This document shows positions 6,969 through 16,052 of a stretch of DNA of 50,037 nt, piece after piece. Where the stretch lies: the NCBI GenBank assembly GCA_900541045.1, contig UQID01000018.1:1-50037 (forward strand). The letters run 5' to 3'. The position numbers were made by a program, and so were the translations under genes. The notes below the pieces were generated by a model that had not been told where the DNA came from, ran no database searches, and was given only the letters and a program-made list of their open reading frames with translations. Within the stretch, counting starts at the first letter, position 1. Every line of letters begins with the position of its first letter. This DNA is from an uncultured Collinsella sp. GTDB taxonomy: Bacteria; Actinomycetota; Coriobacteriia; Coriobacteriales; Coriobacteriaceae.

Positions 6969-9563
6969 TTACTTGTCGGCGGCTGCTTTCTTGGCAGTCG
7001 ACTTCTTCGCGGTCGTCTTCTTGGCGGCAGTGGCTTTCTTAGCCGTCGTCTTCTTCGCAGCCGTGGTCTTCTTCGCCGCGGTCGTCTTGGTTGTGGTCTT
7101 GCGGCCGCGGGCGGGCTTCTTCTCCTTGGTCGGGCAGTCCATGTTCACGCAGATACGCCACGGGCCGCGCGCCGTGTTGACCACCACGATGGGGGCACCG
7201 CACTCGGGGCAGGTCTCGCCCGTCGCCTCGAGCTTGCCGCGCGCCGGCAGCGGATAGCTCACGCCGCAGTCATCGTAGTTGGTGCAGCGGATAAAGCGCT
7301 TGCCGCTCTTCTCGCTCTTGTGTGCAATCAGATCACCATGGCGTCCGGCCTCGGCGCACACCTTGCACTCGCCCACCTTAAGGTCGGGCTCGTAGTTGGT
7401 GGGGCACGTCGGGTTCACGCAGATCTCGAAGGCCTTCTGGCGGAACGGCTGGCACTTAATGCGCGGTGCACCGCATTCGGGGCACACGGCCGCCTCGCCC
7501 TCGAGCGGGCTCACCTTGACGCCGCTCGGCACCGGATAGGTCACGTCGCAGTCGGGCCAGCCCATGCAGCCGATAAAGCTGCCGCGGGTCTTGGCGCTCG
7601 TCTTCATAACCAAGTCCTTGCCGCACTTGGGGCAGGCGCCCACGCGCGCATCGGCCGTGACGGCGTCGCTGATGGCGTCGCCCAGCTCCTGCGTATGCTT
7701 GAGCAGCTCGTCGAGCACGCCGGCCAGCAGCGCGCGTGAGTGCGTCACGACATGCTCTTCGGTGTCCTCGCCGCGCTCCACACGGGTCATGTCGCCGTCG
7801 AGCTCGCTGGTCATATCGGGGCTCGTGATGCGCGGGGCAAACTGCGTCAGTGCGTCGATGATGGCGATGCCCAGCTGACTCGGCTCCACGGGATCATTTT
7901 TGAGATAGCGCACGGCATACAGGCGCTCGATGATGCTCGCGCGCGTTGACTTGGTACCCAGGCCGCGCTTTTCCATCTCCTGCACGAGCTTGCCCTGGCT
8001 GTAGCGCGCGGGCGGCTCGGTCTGCTTGGCCTCGAGCTTAATGTCGAACACGTCGACCGTATCGCCCTGCTCAAGCGGCGGCATCTGCTCGTCGCGCTTG
8101 AGTCCATACGGGTACGCCTCACGGAAGCCGGGGGTCACGAGCACGTCGCCCGAGGCCACGAACGGCTCGCCGTTCACGTCGAGCTCGAGCTTGGTGTTCT
8201 CGATGGTCGCGGGACCCATGAGCGTTGCCAGGAAGCGACGGGCGATGAGGTCGTAGAGCTTGCGCTGGCCACCGTCGAGCGTGGACGGATCGCCCTCGCC
8301 CGTAGGATAGATAGGCGGGTGGTCGGTGGTCTCGACCTTGCCGCGCGTGGGCTTCATGGGACCGGCGAGCACCTTTTTGCATACGGGCGCCAGCGCCGGG
8401 TTGATCTTTGCCAGGTCGCTCACCACGGCGCCCAGATCGAGCGTCGCAGGGTACACGGTATTGTCGACACGCGGGTAGCTGATGAGACCGGCCATGTAGA
8501 GGGACTCGGCGATGCGCATGGTACGCGCAGGTGAGATGCCCTCGGCTGCGGCGGCAGCCTGCAGCGAGGTGGTCGCAAACGGCGTGGGCGGCTGCTGCTT
8601 GCGCGAACGCTTGGTCACCGCGGCGACGGTTGCCGTCGCAACGCCGTCGACATGGCCGTACGCCGCCTCAGCAGCATCCTTGTCGGTAAAGCGCGCCGTC
8701 TTGTGCGCAATCTTAAAGCGGTCGTCCTCGGCAGCACCCTGTGCGGCGCCCATGCCGCGGATCTGCCAATAGTCCTCGGGCACAAACGCCATGCGCTCGC
8801 GCTCGCGCTCGACCACCAGGGCAAGCGTCGGCGTCTGCACACGGCCGGCAGAGCGCACGTTACCAAAGCCGCCAAACTTGGCGAGCGTCAGGTAGCGCGT
8901 GAGCACCGCACCCCAAATGAGGTCGATGTGCTGGCGGCTCTCGCCGGCGTCGGCCAGATTCTGGTCGAGCGAGACGAGATTATCGAAGGCCTGCGTGATC
9001 TCGGCCTTGGTAAACGAAGAGTACTGGGCGCGGGCAACCGGCAAGTCCGGCGCCACCTCGCGCACCTTGTTAAGGGCGTCCGAACCGATTAGCTCGCCCT
9101 CGCGATCGAAGTCCGTGGCGATAATGACGCTATCAGACTTTTTAGCGAGGTTCTTGAGCGAACGAATGAGTTCCTTCTCGGCCGGTAGCTTAATGACGGG
9201 CGCCCAGGTGAGGTAAGGCAGGCTCTCGAGCTTCCAGCCCTTAATGGAGATACCGTCGGCAAGGAACGGCTTGCGCTTGGTGTCGTAGGGCGGACGGGCC
9301 AGGCCATCGGGTATGTCGGCCGGCAGCATCTCGCCGTCCTCGGTGACCGAATACCAGCCCAGCTTTTTATCGAACAGCACGCTGTCGCAAAAATCGGGCG
9401 CTAGGATGTGACCGGCAAGGCCGATGGTCACGCACTCCTCGCCCTTCCACTCAAAACGGTAGATGGCGGTGTTGTACACCTTGTCCTTTTTGGGCTTACC
9501 CGTGGTCAGCCGCTCGGCAATCTGACGCGCGGCGTCGTTTTTCTCGGCGATGATGAGCTTCAA
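6969..9563 (-). CDS. topA: Type IA DNA topoisomerase with zinc ribbons and basic tail
   Basis: 864-residue type IA topoisomerase, relaxing negative supercoils through a 5'-phosphotyrosine link. The TOPRIM domain is at residues 1-160 (E7 in LIIAEK; DFDREGE with D151 and D153). The catalytic tyrosine is in ISYPRVD at Y363. After about residue 600 come zinc-ribbon repeats with CPKCG, CPECG and CPTNY-type cysteines that bind single-stranded DNA. The last 45 residues are Lys/Thr/Ala repeats (KKTTAKKATAAKK), like the histone-H1-like tails of actinobacterial TopA. The TOPRIM-to-active-site layout is more TopB/archaeal in style, so a topoisomerase III label is possible, but the multiple C-terminal ribbons favour topoisomerase I. 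It lies 54 bp downstream of hypB on the same strand. Confidence 0.9.
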   Translation of the reverse strand: MKLIIAEKNDAARQIAERLTTGKPKKDKVYNTAIYRFEWKGEECVTIGLAGHILAPDFCDSVLFDKKLGWYSVTEDGEMLPADIPDGLARPPYDTKRKPFLADGISIKGWKLESLPYLTWAPVIKLPAEKELIRSLKNLAKKSDSVIIATDFDREGELIGSDALNKVREVAPDLPVARAQYSSFTKAEITQAFDNLVSLDQNLADAGESRQHIDLIWGAVLTRYLTLAKFGGFGNVRSAGRVQTPTLALVVERERERMAFVPEDYWQIRGMGAAQGAAEDDRFKIAHKTARFTDKDAAEAAYGHVDGVATATVAAVTKRSRKQQPPTPFATTSLQAAAAAEGISPARTMRIAESLYMAGLISYPRVDNTVYPATLDLGAVVSDLAKINPALAPVCKKVLAGPMKPTRGKVETTDHPPIYPTGEGDPSTLDGGQRKLYDLIARRFLATLMGPATIENTKLELDVNGEPFVASGDVLVTPGFREAYPYGLKRDEQMPPLEQGDTVDVFDIKLEAKQTEPPARYSQGKLVQEMEKRGLGTKSTRASIIERLYAVRYLKNDPVEPSQLGIAIIDALTQFAPRITSPDMTSELDGDMTRVERGEDTEEHVVTHSRALLAGVLDELLKHTQELGDAISDAVTADARVGACPKCGKDLVMKTSAKTRGSFIGCMGWPDCDVTYPVPSGVKVSPLEGEAAVCPECGAPRIKCQPFRQKAFEICVNPTCPTNYEPDLKVGECKVCAEAGRHGDLIAHKSEKSGKRFIRCTNYDDCGVSYPLPARGKLEATGETCPECGAPIVVVNTARGPWRICVNMDCPTKEKKPARGRKTTTKTTAAKKTTAAKKTTAKKATAAKKTTAKKSTAKKAAADK

Positions 9564-9617
9564 AAGAGGCTCCTATCTCGTATCTCTGCGGCTACGCCCG
9601 CCCGTATGGCGGCCGAC

Positions 9618-10301
9618 TTACGCCCTTGCTTGCTCAATCTGCCCGATGAGCCAATCGCACCAGGCATCCATGCCCTCGCCCTTGCGCGCGCTCACGGCAA
9701 ACCGCGGCGCCTGCGGATTGAGGTCATCGAGTGTCTTAGTATACCTATCCATGTCAAAATCGAAAGCCGGGGCCACATCGACCTTGTTGAGCAGCTGTGC
9801 GCCGGCGTGCTGGAAGATGCCCGGGTACTTGATGGGCTTGTCGTCGCCCTCGGGCACCGAGAGGATCATGATAGACAGGTTCTCGCCCAGGTCAAAGTCG
9901 ACTGGGCAGACCAGGTTGCCCACGTTTTCGATAAAGATGACGTCGATGTTTTCCAGACCCACAGCCTGGTCGAAGGCGTCAACGGCCTCCATGATCATGT
10001 TGCCCTCGAGGTGGCACAGGCCGCCCGTGTTGATTTGGATGGCGGGCATGCCGGCTTCCTTCATGGTGATGGCGTCGACGTCCGAGGCGATATCGCCCTC
10101 GATGACGGCGCAGCGCAAGCCGGCCTTGTCGCGCAGGCGCTCGTTGGTGCCCAGAATCGTAGTGGTCTTGCCCGAGCCAGGGCTCGACAGCACATTGATC
10201 ACATAGGTGCCTGTCTCATTAAATCGCTGACGCAGCTGATCTGCCAGGCGCTCGTTGCGCGACAGGATCGGCGACGCGATATCAATCGTTTTCTCGGCCA
10301 T
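9618..10301 (-). CDS. hypB: Hydrogenase nickel-incorporation GTPase HypB
   Basis: 227-residue HypB, the GTPase that with HypA delivers nickel to the active site of [NiFe]-hydrogenase (and in some species urease). P-loop SSPGSGKTT at residues 39-47, then the EGDIASD switch region and ENVGNLVCP, the conserved metal-site Cys. The N-terminal CxxCGC nickel motif and histidine-rich stretch of E. coli-type HypB are absent, so this is the short form without nickel storage. Encoded 55 bp after hypA. No hydrogenase structural gene is in the window. Confidence 0.93.
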   Translation of the reverse strand: MAEKTIDIASPILSRNERLADQLRQRFNETGTYVINVLSSPGSGKTTTILGTNERLRDKAGLRCAVIEGDIASDVDAITMKEAGMPAIQINTGGLCHLEGNMIMEAVDAFDQAVGLENIDVIFIENVGNLVCPVDFDLGENLSIMILSVPEGDDKPIKYPGIFQHAGAQLLNKVDVAPAFDFDMDRYTKTLDDLNPQAPRFAVSARKGEGMDAWCDWLIGQIEQARA

Positions 10302-10356
10302 ACTTAGCGCTCCTTACTTTAGCCCCTTTGTACCCTGTCCCCAGGTGGCTGGCGGG

Positions 10357-10713
10357 TTAATCGTCGGGGGTTTCGATTTCGATACTGGCGATGTCGAGCT
10401 CGCGGCCGTGCAGCAGACGCACGTTGGCGCCGCCACACTGGGGACAGCGGCAATGGAAGCGGTCGTGCTCAAAGACCTCGCCGCAGTCCAGGCACTCGCT
10501 TTGTGGATGGACTTCCTCCACAGCAAGCTCGCAGCCGCGCGTGAGCGGGTCCTCGTCGCGAAACGTCTCCCAGGCAAAGCCGAGCGCCTCGCGCACGACC
10601 TCGGTCATATCCCCGATACGCAGCGTCACCAAAACGGCGCGCGAGGCCCCCGCCCCACGCGCCGCGCGAATCACTGTATCGAGTATGCCGTTGACAATGC
10701 CAACCTCGTGCAT
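10357..10713 (-). CDS. hypA: Hydrogenase nickel chaperone HypA
   Basis: 118-residue HypA. The universal MHE start supplies the N-terminal amine and His2 as nickel ligands. A zinc site is formed by C74, C77, C90 and C93 (CLDC ... CPQC). It hands nickel to the hydrogenase large subunit with HypB. It begins 6 bp after the tatC stop, so it is very likely co-transcribed with tatA and tatC. It ends with an acidic tail (IEIETPDD). Confidence 0.94.
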   Translation of the reverse strand: MHEVGIVNGILDTVIRAARGAGASRAVLVTLRIGDMTEVVREALGFAWETFRDEDPLTRGCELAVEEVHPQSECLDCGEVFEHDRFHCRCPQCGGANVRLLHGRELDIASIEIETPDD

Positions 10714-10719
10714 ACCGTT

Positions 10720-11511
10720 TTACTCCTCGTCGTCCTCGTCGTCCGAGAACAGGTCCAGACGGCTCACGAACAGGCCCTCTTTGCCCTCGCGCGCGGTAAT
10801 GACCACGCGGGCGATAGCGAGCGAGATCTCGTAGAGCGAAAGCAGAGCACCGTACATAAGGCCCAGGGTGACGGGCGAGCCGTCGGGCGTGATCACGGCC
10901 GAACCCACGAGCAGGCCAACGTATACATAACGCCAGGCACCGCGGAAAGCAGCGTAGGACACGATGTGGAAGACGGACAGGTAGAAGATGATGAGCGGCA
11001 GCTCAAACGCCACGCCAAAGCCGATCATAAAGAGCAGCTCCATGTTGACGTAGTTCTCTAGATCGGGCAGCGCCGTAGCGACGGCCGAGGTCTCGCCGAT
11101 GAGCCACTCAAAGCCCGCAGGAATGATGATGAAATAGCAGAAAATGGCGCCCAGGAAGAACAGCACCGTCGAGGCGAGCACCGTGGGCACGACCCACTTG
11201 CGCTCGTTGGGGCGAAGCGCCGGCAGGAAAAACGCCAGAATCTGCCAGATGATCATGGGCGTGCACATGACAACGGCCATCTTGATGGCCAGCGAAAAGC
11301 GCAAACCAAAGCCACCGAGCGTGGTGGTGATGTAGAACTTACCGTCCGGCACAAAAGAGCGGATGGGGTCTTCCAGGATGTCGAGCACCACAGGCGTGGC
11401 GAAATACAGCACGATAGCGGCGGCAAACACCGACACGACCACGATGGTCAGGCGGCGACGGAGCTCTCCCAGGTGATCGAAGAGCGGCATTCGCGCAGGT
11501 CCGATAGGCAT
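10720..11511 (-). CDS. tatC: Twin-arginine translocase subunit TatC
   Basis: 263-residue polytopic membrane protein, receptor of the Tat system that exports folded proteins. Near the N-terminus is FDHLGELRRR, the conserved signal-peptide-binding loop with its Glu. Six hydrophobic helices follow, and the PDGSPVT-type loop precedes the last two. The C-terminus is acidic (SDDEDDEE). The start ATG at 11509-11511 overlaps the tatA stop in a TAATG arrangement, indicating coupling; an internal ATG at 11490 is also possible. It lies between tatA and hypA, linking protein export to hydrogenase maturation. Confidence 0.94.
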   Translation of the reverse strand: MPIGPARMPLFDHLGELRRRLTIVVVSVFAAAIVLYFATPVVLDILEDPIRSFVPDGKFYITTTLGGFGLRFSLAIKMAVVMCTPMIIWQILAFFLPALRPNERKWVVPTVLASTVLFFLGAIFCYFIIIPAGFEWLIGETSAVATALPDLENYVNMELLFMIGFGVAFELPLIIFYLSVFHIVSYAAFRGAWRYVYVGLLVGSAVITPDGSPVTLGLMYGALLSLYEISLAIARVVITAREGKEGLFVSRLDLFSDDEDDEE

Positions 11512-12098
11512 TACTCATCGCCTCCCTTCGGGGCGTCGGCGTCAGCAGCGTCGTCCTCGGCCTCGAGCTCGCGAGCGAGCTGGTCGACGACGGCCTTGCG
11601 CTTACGGGGACGACGGGCGTAGAGGTCAGCCGTCGTGGGCTCTGCCGGCTCGGGCTCGGGCTCCGGCTCTGCAGCTGGCTCGGGTTCGACGGCGGCAGCA
11701 GCAGGCTCGGCCTTGGCGGGCTCGGCGCTCTCGGCCTCATCAGCAGCGCCTTCGCCCTCGGTGGCACCCTCGCTCGCAGCCTTCTCGGCGGCAAGGCGGG
11801 CACGGCGCTCGGCAAAGGTCTCCTTCTTTGCGGGTGCAGCCGTCCCGGCGGCATCCTCGTCCGCATCGGAATCGTCATCGACGGCAGCCTTCTTGGGCTT
11901 GACCGGGGCCGACGCGGCTTCGCTTACCGGATCGATGATCTCGGACTGAACAACGGCCGTCATCTTTTCCTGCGTCTCGCGGAACTGACGGATGGCACGG
12001 CCGATCGTGCGGCCCATCTGCGGGAGCTTATCCGGGCCAAACAGCAAAAAGCCGAAGACCACGATGATCGCGAGCTCACCCTCTCCAATACCAAACAC
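11511..12098 (-). CDS. tatA: Twin-arginine translocase TatA/TatB-like subunit
   Basis: 195 residues. A single N-terminal helix (about residues 5-20) ends in the FGPDKLPQMGR motif that marks TatA/TatB. An amphipathic helix (IRQFRETQEKM) follows, then a long Ala/Glu/Pro-rich tail. The length and long charged tail are closer to TatB; the FGP-KLP turn fits either. The start GTG at 12096-12098 has GGAGG six bases upstream; the open frame upstream of it is not needed. First gene of tatA-tatC-hypA-hypB, about 70 bp after a TATACT box. Confidence 0.88.
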   Translation of the reverse strand: MFGIGEGELAIIVVFGFLLFGPDKLPQMGRTIGRAIRQFRETQEKMTAVVQSEIIDPVSEAASAPVKPKKAAVDDDSDADEDAAGTAAPAKKETFAERRARLAAEKAASEGATEGEGAADEAESAEPAKAEPAAAAVEPEPAAEPEPEPEPAEPTTADLYARRPRKRKAVVDQLARELEAEDDAADADAPKGGDE

Positions 12099-12173
12099 AC
12101 ATACCTCCAAGGCTCGATGTGAGTCGAGCCCGCACCGCGCCATTCGGCCGGAACTCGTCTATTCATTCGGTCA

Positions 12174-12179
12174 AGTATA
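12174..12179 (-). promoter_or_regulatory. -10 box (TATACT) for the tat-hyp unit
   Basis: TATACT preceded by GC on the minus strand, 76 bp upstream of the tatA start. No clear -35 box. The neighbouring hairpin at 12180-12207 abuts it. Confidence 0.4.
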
Positions 12180-12207
12180 GCGCCCGGACGCCAAAACGTC
12201 CGAGCGC
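12180..12207 (-). terminator. Hairpin between STAS gene and tatA
   Basis: CGGACG/CGTCCG stem extended by GCGC/GCGC with one mismatch and a CCAAAA loop. It lies about 45 bp past the STAS stop on the minus strand. It lacks a U-run because the tatA -10 box follows directly, so termination is uncertain. Confidence 0.4.
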
Positions 12208-12251
12208 ATCACAAACATATGCCAAACGGCACGCCCTTTTGGGGGCAAAGA

Positions 12252-12566
12252 TTATGCCGCCGTGATCGAAATCTCCTGGTCGACGCCCAGCAGCTGAACC
12301 ACGCGCATCACCTGGGGCTGCACATTAGTGCAGCTAAAGCGCTTACCGTGGTCGACCGCGTGGTGCGCGGCGCCCACGAGCACGCCAATGCCCGTCGAAT
12401 CGATGTAGCTCACCTGGGCAAAATCGAGCTCAACGGCCTCAGTGGGCTGCTCGAGCGCCAGGTCGATAGCATTGCGCAGGCTATCAGCGTTAGAGATATC
12501 GATCTCGCCGGTTACCTTAATGGTGTAGATCTCCGGCGTGGGGTTGGTGGAAATACCCAAATCCAT
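12252..12566 (-). CDS. STAS-domain anti-sigma factor antagonist-like protein
   Basis: 104-residue single STAS domain of the SpoIIAA/RsbV type. The phosphorylatable serine is in the motif YIDSTGIGVL, with the expected strand before it. Such proteins bind an anti-sigma kinase when unphosphorylated and so release a sigma factor. No anti-sigma kinase, phosphatase or sigma factor is nearby, so the partner is elsewhere. The gene stands alone between the aminotransferase and the tat genes, with GGAGC-type spacing before the ATG at 12564-12566. Confidence 0.88.
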   Translation of the reverse strand: MDLGISTNPTPEIYTIKVTGEIDISNADSLRNAIDLALEQPTEAVELDFAQVSYIDSTGIGVLVGAAHHAVDHGKRFSCTNVQPQVMRVVQLLGVDQEISITAA

Positions 12567-12632
12567 GTATACGCTCCTTTACGTATCGAAAGTGCGGATA
12601 GTACTGGGCGCGGACTTGCGGGGCCCTAGGCG

Positions 12633-13937
12633 TTAGGCGCGCTCGGCACGAGCAAGCTCGGCAGCGACAAGCTTAACGGCCAGCACCAGCACGTCGAGCG
12701 CGGCCTCCAGGTCATCGACCGTGGGATAGCTCGGCGCAATACGGATGTTGGTATCGCGCGGATCCTTGCCATAGGGCCAGGTGGCACCGGCCGGCGTGAG
12801 CTTGACGCCCAGGTCGGCGCAAAGCGCGGCGACCTTCTGGGCCGAGCCCTCGGGACCATCGAAGCTTACAAAGTAGCCGCCGCGGGGGTGCGTCCAGGTG
12901 GCACAGCCCGTATCGCCCAGGCCCTCGGTGAGCTTGCGCTCAACGGCCTCAAAGCGCGGACGCAGGAACTCGGCATGCTTTTTCATGTGCTCCTTGACCG
13001 CCTCGATGGTGGGAAGGAAGCGCACGTGGCGCAGCTGGTTGAGCTTGTCGGCGCTGATGAGGCCGGCCTTCAGGCGCTTGGAGAACTCGGCGATGACCGC
13101 GGGGCTCGCACCGATGAAGCCGATGCCGGCGCCCGGGAAGGTAATCTTGGACGTCGAGGCAAAAGCCACCACGCGGTCCTCGGTGCCCGCCGCGCGAGCG
13201 AGGTCGAAGATATTGGCGAGCTCGTCGGTCTCGTCGTACAGGTCGTGCACGCAGTAGGCGTTGTCCCAGAAGATGCGGAAATCGGGCGCGGCCGTGGGCA
13301 TCTCGACCAGGCGACGCACGGTGTCCTCGCTAAAGGTGATGCCCGTGGGGTTGGAATACTTGGGCACGCACCAGATGCCCTTGATGGAGTCGTCGGCGGC
13401 AACCAGACGCTCGACCTCGTCCATGTCGGGGCCGTTGTCGGTCATCGCGACGGGGACATTCTCGATACCCAGGTCGGCGGTGATGCCAAAGTGACGGTCG
13501 TAGCCGGGAACAGGGCACAGGAACTTGACTTTCTTGCCGTCGTGCGCGGCCTCGTAAGCCTCCCAAGGCTCGCTGCCGCACGAACCGCAGCGCCAAAACA
13601 TGCCGGCGATATCGTGCTCGATCAGAAGGCTCGACGAACCCAGTACGAGCGTCTGCTCGGCAGGGCAACCCAGGAACTCCCCCGCCAGCTTGCGTGCCGA
13701 GGGAATGCCCTCAAAGCAACCGTAGTTTGAGCAGTCGACGTTGCCGTCGTGCAGATCGGCATCGGCATTGAGGATATCGAGCATGGGTCGAGAGATGTCC
13801 ACCTGGGAGGGCGACGGCTTGCCGCGGGCCATGTCGAGCGCCAGGCCCTTGGCCTTGACCTCGGCGACCTCGGCTTTGAGCGCCTCGATGGCGGCATCGA
13901 GTTCGGTGGTTTCCATCTTCTGGTAGATCGTCTGCAT
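12633..13937 (-). CDS. PLP-dependent aminotransferase (class I, MocR-like aspartate aminotransferase)
   Basis: 434 residues. A pyridoxal-phosphate enzyme of fold type I; the Schiff-base lysine is in STSKITFPGAG. Upstream is the PKYSNPTG motif with the cofactor-region Asn, and FWDNAYCVHDL carries the Asp/Tyr pair. A C-terminal Arg (NIRIAPSYP) fits the substrate-carboxylate site. The N-terminal MARGKPSP block matches the aspartate aminotransferase subgroup Ic (formerly 'MocR-like' or 'putative aminotransferase') common in Actinobacteria. Likely reaction: aspartate/2-oxoglutarate transamination. Single gene with its own TATACT box about 40 bp upstream. Confidence 0.87.
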   Translation of the reverse strand: MQTIYQKMETTELDAAIEALKAEVAEVKAKGLALDMARGKPSPSQVDISRPMLDILNADADLHDGNVDCSNYGCFEGIPSARKLAGEFLGCPAEQTLVLGSSSLLIEHDIAGMFWRCGSCGSEPWEAYEAAHDGKKVKFLCPVPGYDRHFGITADLGIENVPVAMTDNGPDMDEVERLVAADDSIKGIWCVPKYSNPTGITFSEDTVRRLVEMPTAAPDFRIFWDNAYCVHDLYDETDELANIFDLARAAGTEDRVVAFASTSKITFPGAGIGFIGASPAVIAEFSKRLKAGLISADKLNQLRHVRFLPTIEAVKEHMKKHAEFLRPRFEAVERKLTEGLGDTGCATWTHPRGGYFVSFDGPEGSAQKVAALCADLGVKLTPAGATWPYGKDPRDTNIRIAPSYPTVDDLEAALDVLVLAVKLVAAELARAERA

Positions 13938-13978
13938 GGGTGCGACCTTTCGCGAAGCGGGACGTTGCAGTTCGTCTA

Positions 13979-13984
13979 AGTATA
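13979..13984 (-). promoter_or_regulatory. -10 box (TATACT) for the aminotransferase gene
   Basis: TATACT on the minus strand, 42 bp before the start codon at 13937. No recognisable -35 box. Confidence 0.4.
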
Positions 13985-14086
13985 GACCGCCACCGCCGCA
14001 ACGGCATGAAGCCGTGATAGATTAAGTTCATCGCAATGAATTATGAATCGCCGCGCATGCCGGCGTGGGGCGCCCAAGGAGGCACT

Positions 14087-14341
14087 ATGGAATACGGATC
14101 GTTCCAGGCCGAGGAATTCGGCGACCTGCAGCGCCTGGTCGACGGGCTGTTTTACGACCGCCGCGCCATCGACCGCCTGGATCTCATCGTACAGGCCGAG
14201 ATCTTGGACCTGGCGCCCGACCTCATGGAAATCGTCAACCTGCTACCGCCCGGCTACTACGACCGCCAATCACTTTGCGACCAGCTCAACTCCGCCTTGG
14301 CCGCCCACGGCTGGGGCGCCGTCTACGGCACCGTGGAATAA
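14087..14341 (+). CDS. Small conserved hypothetical protein
   Basis: 84 residues, acidic, with no membrane helix or recognised motif; helical patterns predominate (LQRLVDGLFYDRRAIDRL; a DLAPDLMEIVNLLPP stretch). The start ATG at 14087 has a perfect AAGGAGG five bases upstream, so the longer open frame from 14036 is not used. Function unknown. It stands alone between the divergent aminotransferase and the convergent nhaA, with a strong terminator behind it. Confidence 0.75.
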   Translation: MEYGSFQAEEFGDLQRLVDGLFYDRRAIDRLDLIVQAEILDLAPDLMEIVNLLPPGYYDRQSLCDQLNSALAAHGWGAVYGTVE

Positions 14342-14342
14342 A

Positions 14343-14373
14343 CCTAGTCATTTAAGAACGTCCCCATTGACTA
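14343..14373. repeat. GTCCCC-core palindromic repeat (variant C)
   Basis: TAGTCA ... TGACTA ends flank AAGAACGTCCCCA. The same sequence, with two or three changes, recurs at 36158-36189. It directly follows the stop of the small ORF. Confidence 0.8.
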
Positions 14374-14410
14374 AAACGCCGCTTGTGATGGTGTCCACAG
14401 GCGGCGTTTT
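14373..14410. terminator. Intrinsic terminator between convergent genes
   Basis: Fifteen-base stem (AAAACGCCGCTTGTG with CACAGGCGGCGTTTT, one G-U pair), A-tract on one side and T-tract on the other. Serves the small ORF and nhaA. Confidence 0.88.
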
Positions 14411-14427
14411 CAAACTTGTATATGCTT

Positions 14428-15786
14428 TTACTTGTCTTTGGGCGCGAGGTGTTTGCAGACCACACTCATGTAGATCATACCGAGCACGGCAGCGGTGACC
14501 GAACCGGCAAGGATGGCGGCCTTGGCGGCCAGGACCTCAAACTGGGCCGTCGGGAAGGCAAGGCCGCTGATGAGGATCGACATGGTGAAGCCGATGCCGC
14601 CCAGAATGCCCACACCGGCAATCATGTGCCAGTTAACGTTATGCGGCAGCTCGCAGACCCTAAACTTAACCAGGGCAAACGTCATGCCAAAGATACCAAT
14701 CGGCTTGCCCAGCAGCATGCCAAAGTACACGCCGAGCGTCACCGGATCGGTGAGCAGCGTGCTCATGTCCACGCCCACTAGGCGAACCTGTGCGTTCACG
14801 AACGCAAAGATCGGCAGAATCACAAAGTTGACCGGCGTGGAGATCAGACGCTCCATGCGGATGAGCGGCGGGGTCACGCGGTGCATGACGCGCTCGACCC
14901 TGGTGGTCGAGACGGTAAAGTCATGCTGGCCCAGGATGTGTGCCTCGTCGTCGTAGCGGTCATCAAGCAGCGGCAGGCACTCGCCCAACCAATCGGTGAG
15001 GCTATCGAGCTTGACGCCGCACTTGGCCGGGATGGTAAAGGCCAAGATGACGCCGGCGAGCGTGGCATGTACGCCGCTCTTGAACATGCAGAACCACAAC
15101 AGCAGACCCAGTACCGAATACGGGGCAAGGCGGTAATGCTGCGTCTTGTTGAGCCACACGAGCGCGCAGGTCACAAGCGCAGCGGCGCCCAACCAAAACG
15201 GATTGGGGCTCTGACCGTAGAAGATGGCGATGGCGGCGATGGAGATAAGGTCGTCGGCGATGGCGAGCGTCGAGAAGAACACGCGCACGCCGTTGGGCAC
15301 GCGGTTGCCCAAAAGCGACAGCACGCCCAGCGCAAAGGCAATATCGGTTGCCATGGGGATGGCCCAACCGTTGCGGGCGCCGGCATGGTTAAAGATCAGG
15401 TAGATGCAGGCGGGAACGACGACGCCGCCCACGGCCGCCAGCATGGGAAGCATGGCCTGACGCGGATTCTTGAGCTCGCCGACCGTCATCTCGTACTTAA
15501 GCTCAATGCCCACCAACAAAAAGAAAATCGCCATGAGGAAGTCGTTGACGAAAAGTTCAACGGTAAGACCGGCCGTAAGGTTGCCCAGACCCACATACAG
15601 CGGGGTCTCCAAAAAGTGATGGATGGCCTCGTAGGCATCGGTATTGGCGCAAATGACGGCGGCGATGGCGGCGATGACCATAACCGCGGCGGAAATCGTG
15701 CCGTTCTCGGCGATGCGCTCCCAAATGTCGTGGCGTTCAAAGCGCTTGCGCTCACGGACGTTGAACAGCTGCTCGGTTGCTGCCAT
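14428..15786 (-). CDS. nhaA: Na+/H+ antiporter NhaA
   Basis: 452-residue membrane protein of the NhaA family, exchanging internal Na+ for external protons. The sodium-site aspartate pair is in TLAIADDLISI, and the first periplasmic region carries the usual VNDFLMAIFFLLVGIE block. About twelve hydrophobic helices are visible. The N-terminus is somewhat longer than in E. coli, and an added cytoplasmic loop follows the eighth helix (LLDDRYDDEAHILG). Start ATG at 15784-15786 with AAAGGAG upstream. Single gene. Confidence 0.94.
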   Translation of the reverse strand: MAATEQLFNVRERKRFERHDIWERIAENGTISAAVMVIAAIAAVICANTDAYEAIHHFLETPLYVGLGNLTAGLTVELFVNDFLMAIFFLLVGIELKYEMTVGELKNPRQAMLPMLAAVGGVVVPACIYLIFNHAGARNGWAIPMATDIAFALGVLSLLGNRVPNGVRVFFSTLAIADDLISIAAIAIFYGQSPNPFWLGAAALVTCALVWLNKTQHYRLAPYSVLGLLLWFCMFKSGVHATLAGVILAFTIPAKCGVKLDSLTDWLGECLPLLDDRYDDEAHILGQHDFTVSTTRVERVMHRVTPPLIRMERLISTPVNFVILPIFAFVNAQVRLVGVDMSTLLTDPVTLGVYFGMLLGKPIGIFGMTFALVKFRVCELPHNVNWHMIAGVGILGGIGFTMSILISGLAFPTAQFEVLAAKAAILAGSVTAAVLGMIYMSVVCKHLAPKDK

Positions 15787-15991
15787 GGGCGGCTCCTTTC
15801 ACGGGAAAGCTCCCGTCTTAAAAAAGCACGGCCCGCCCAAGTGGCGGCGCCGCGCTCTAACGTATTACGCTTGCATCTAGCCTACCCTGCACGACAAGCA
15901 CGCAGGCGTGGCCGAAAAGCGGAACCACAGGTTGAACATTATTTGCTCAACGGCACGGGCACGCCTGTCCAAGAGACGACGCGGCGCATGC

Positions 15992-16033
15992 ACAAAAAAC
16001 GACCGGAGCGCGGGGCGTCCGCGATCCGGTCGT
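15992..16033 (-). terminator. Intrinsic terminator of ppaC
   Basis: Stem ACGACCGG (15999-16006) / CCGGTCGT (16026-16033) with inner GCG pairs; on the minus strand it is followed by TTTTTT. It lies 20 bp past the ppaC stop. The remaining gap to nhaA (15787-15990) shows no gene. Confidence 0.85.
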
Positions 16034-16052
16034 GGCGTTTGGTCAACTAAAC

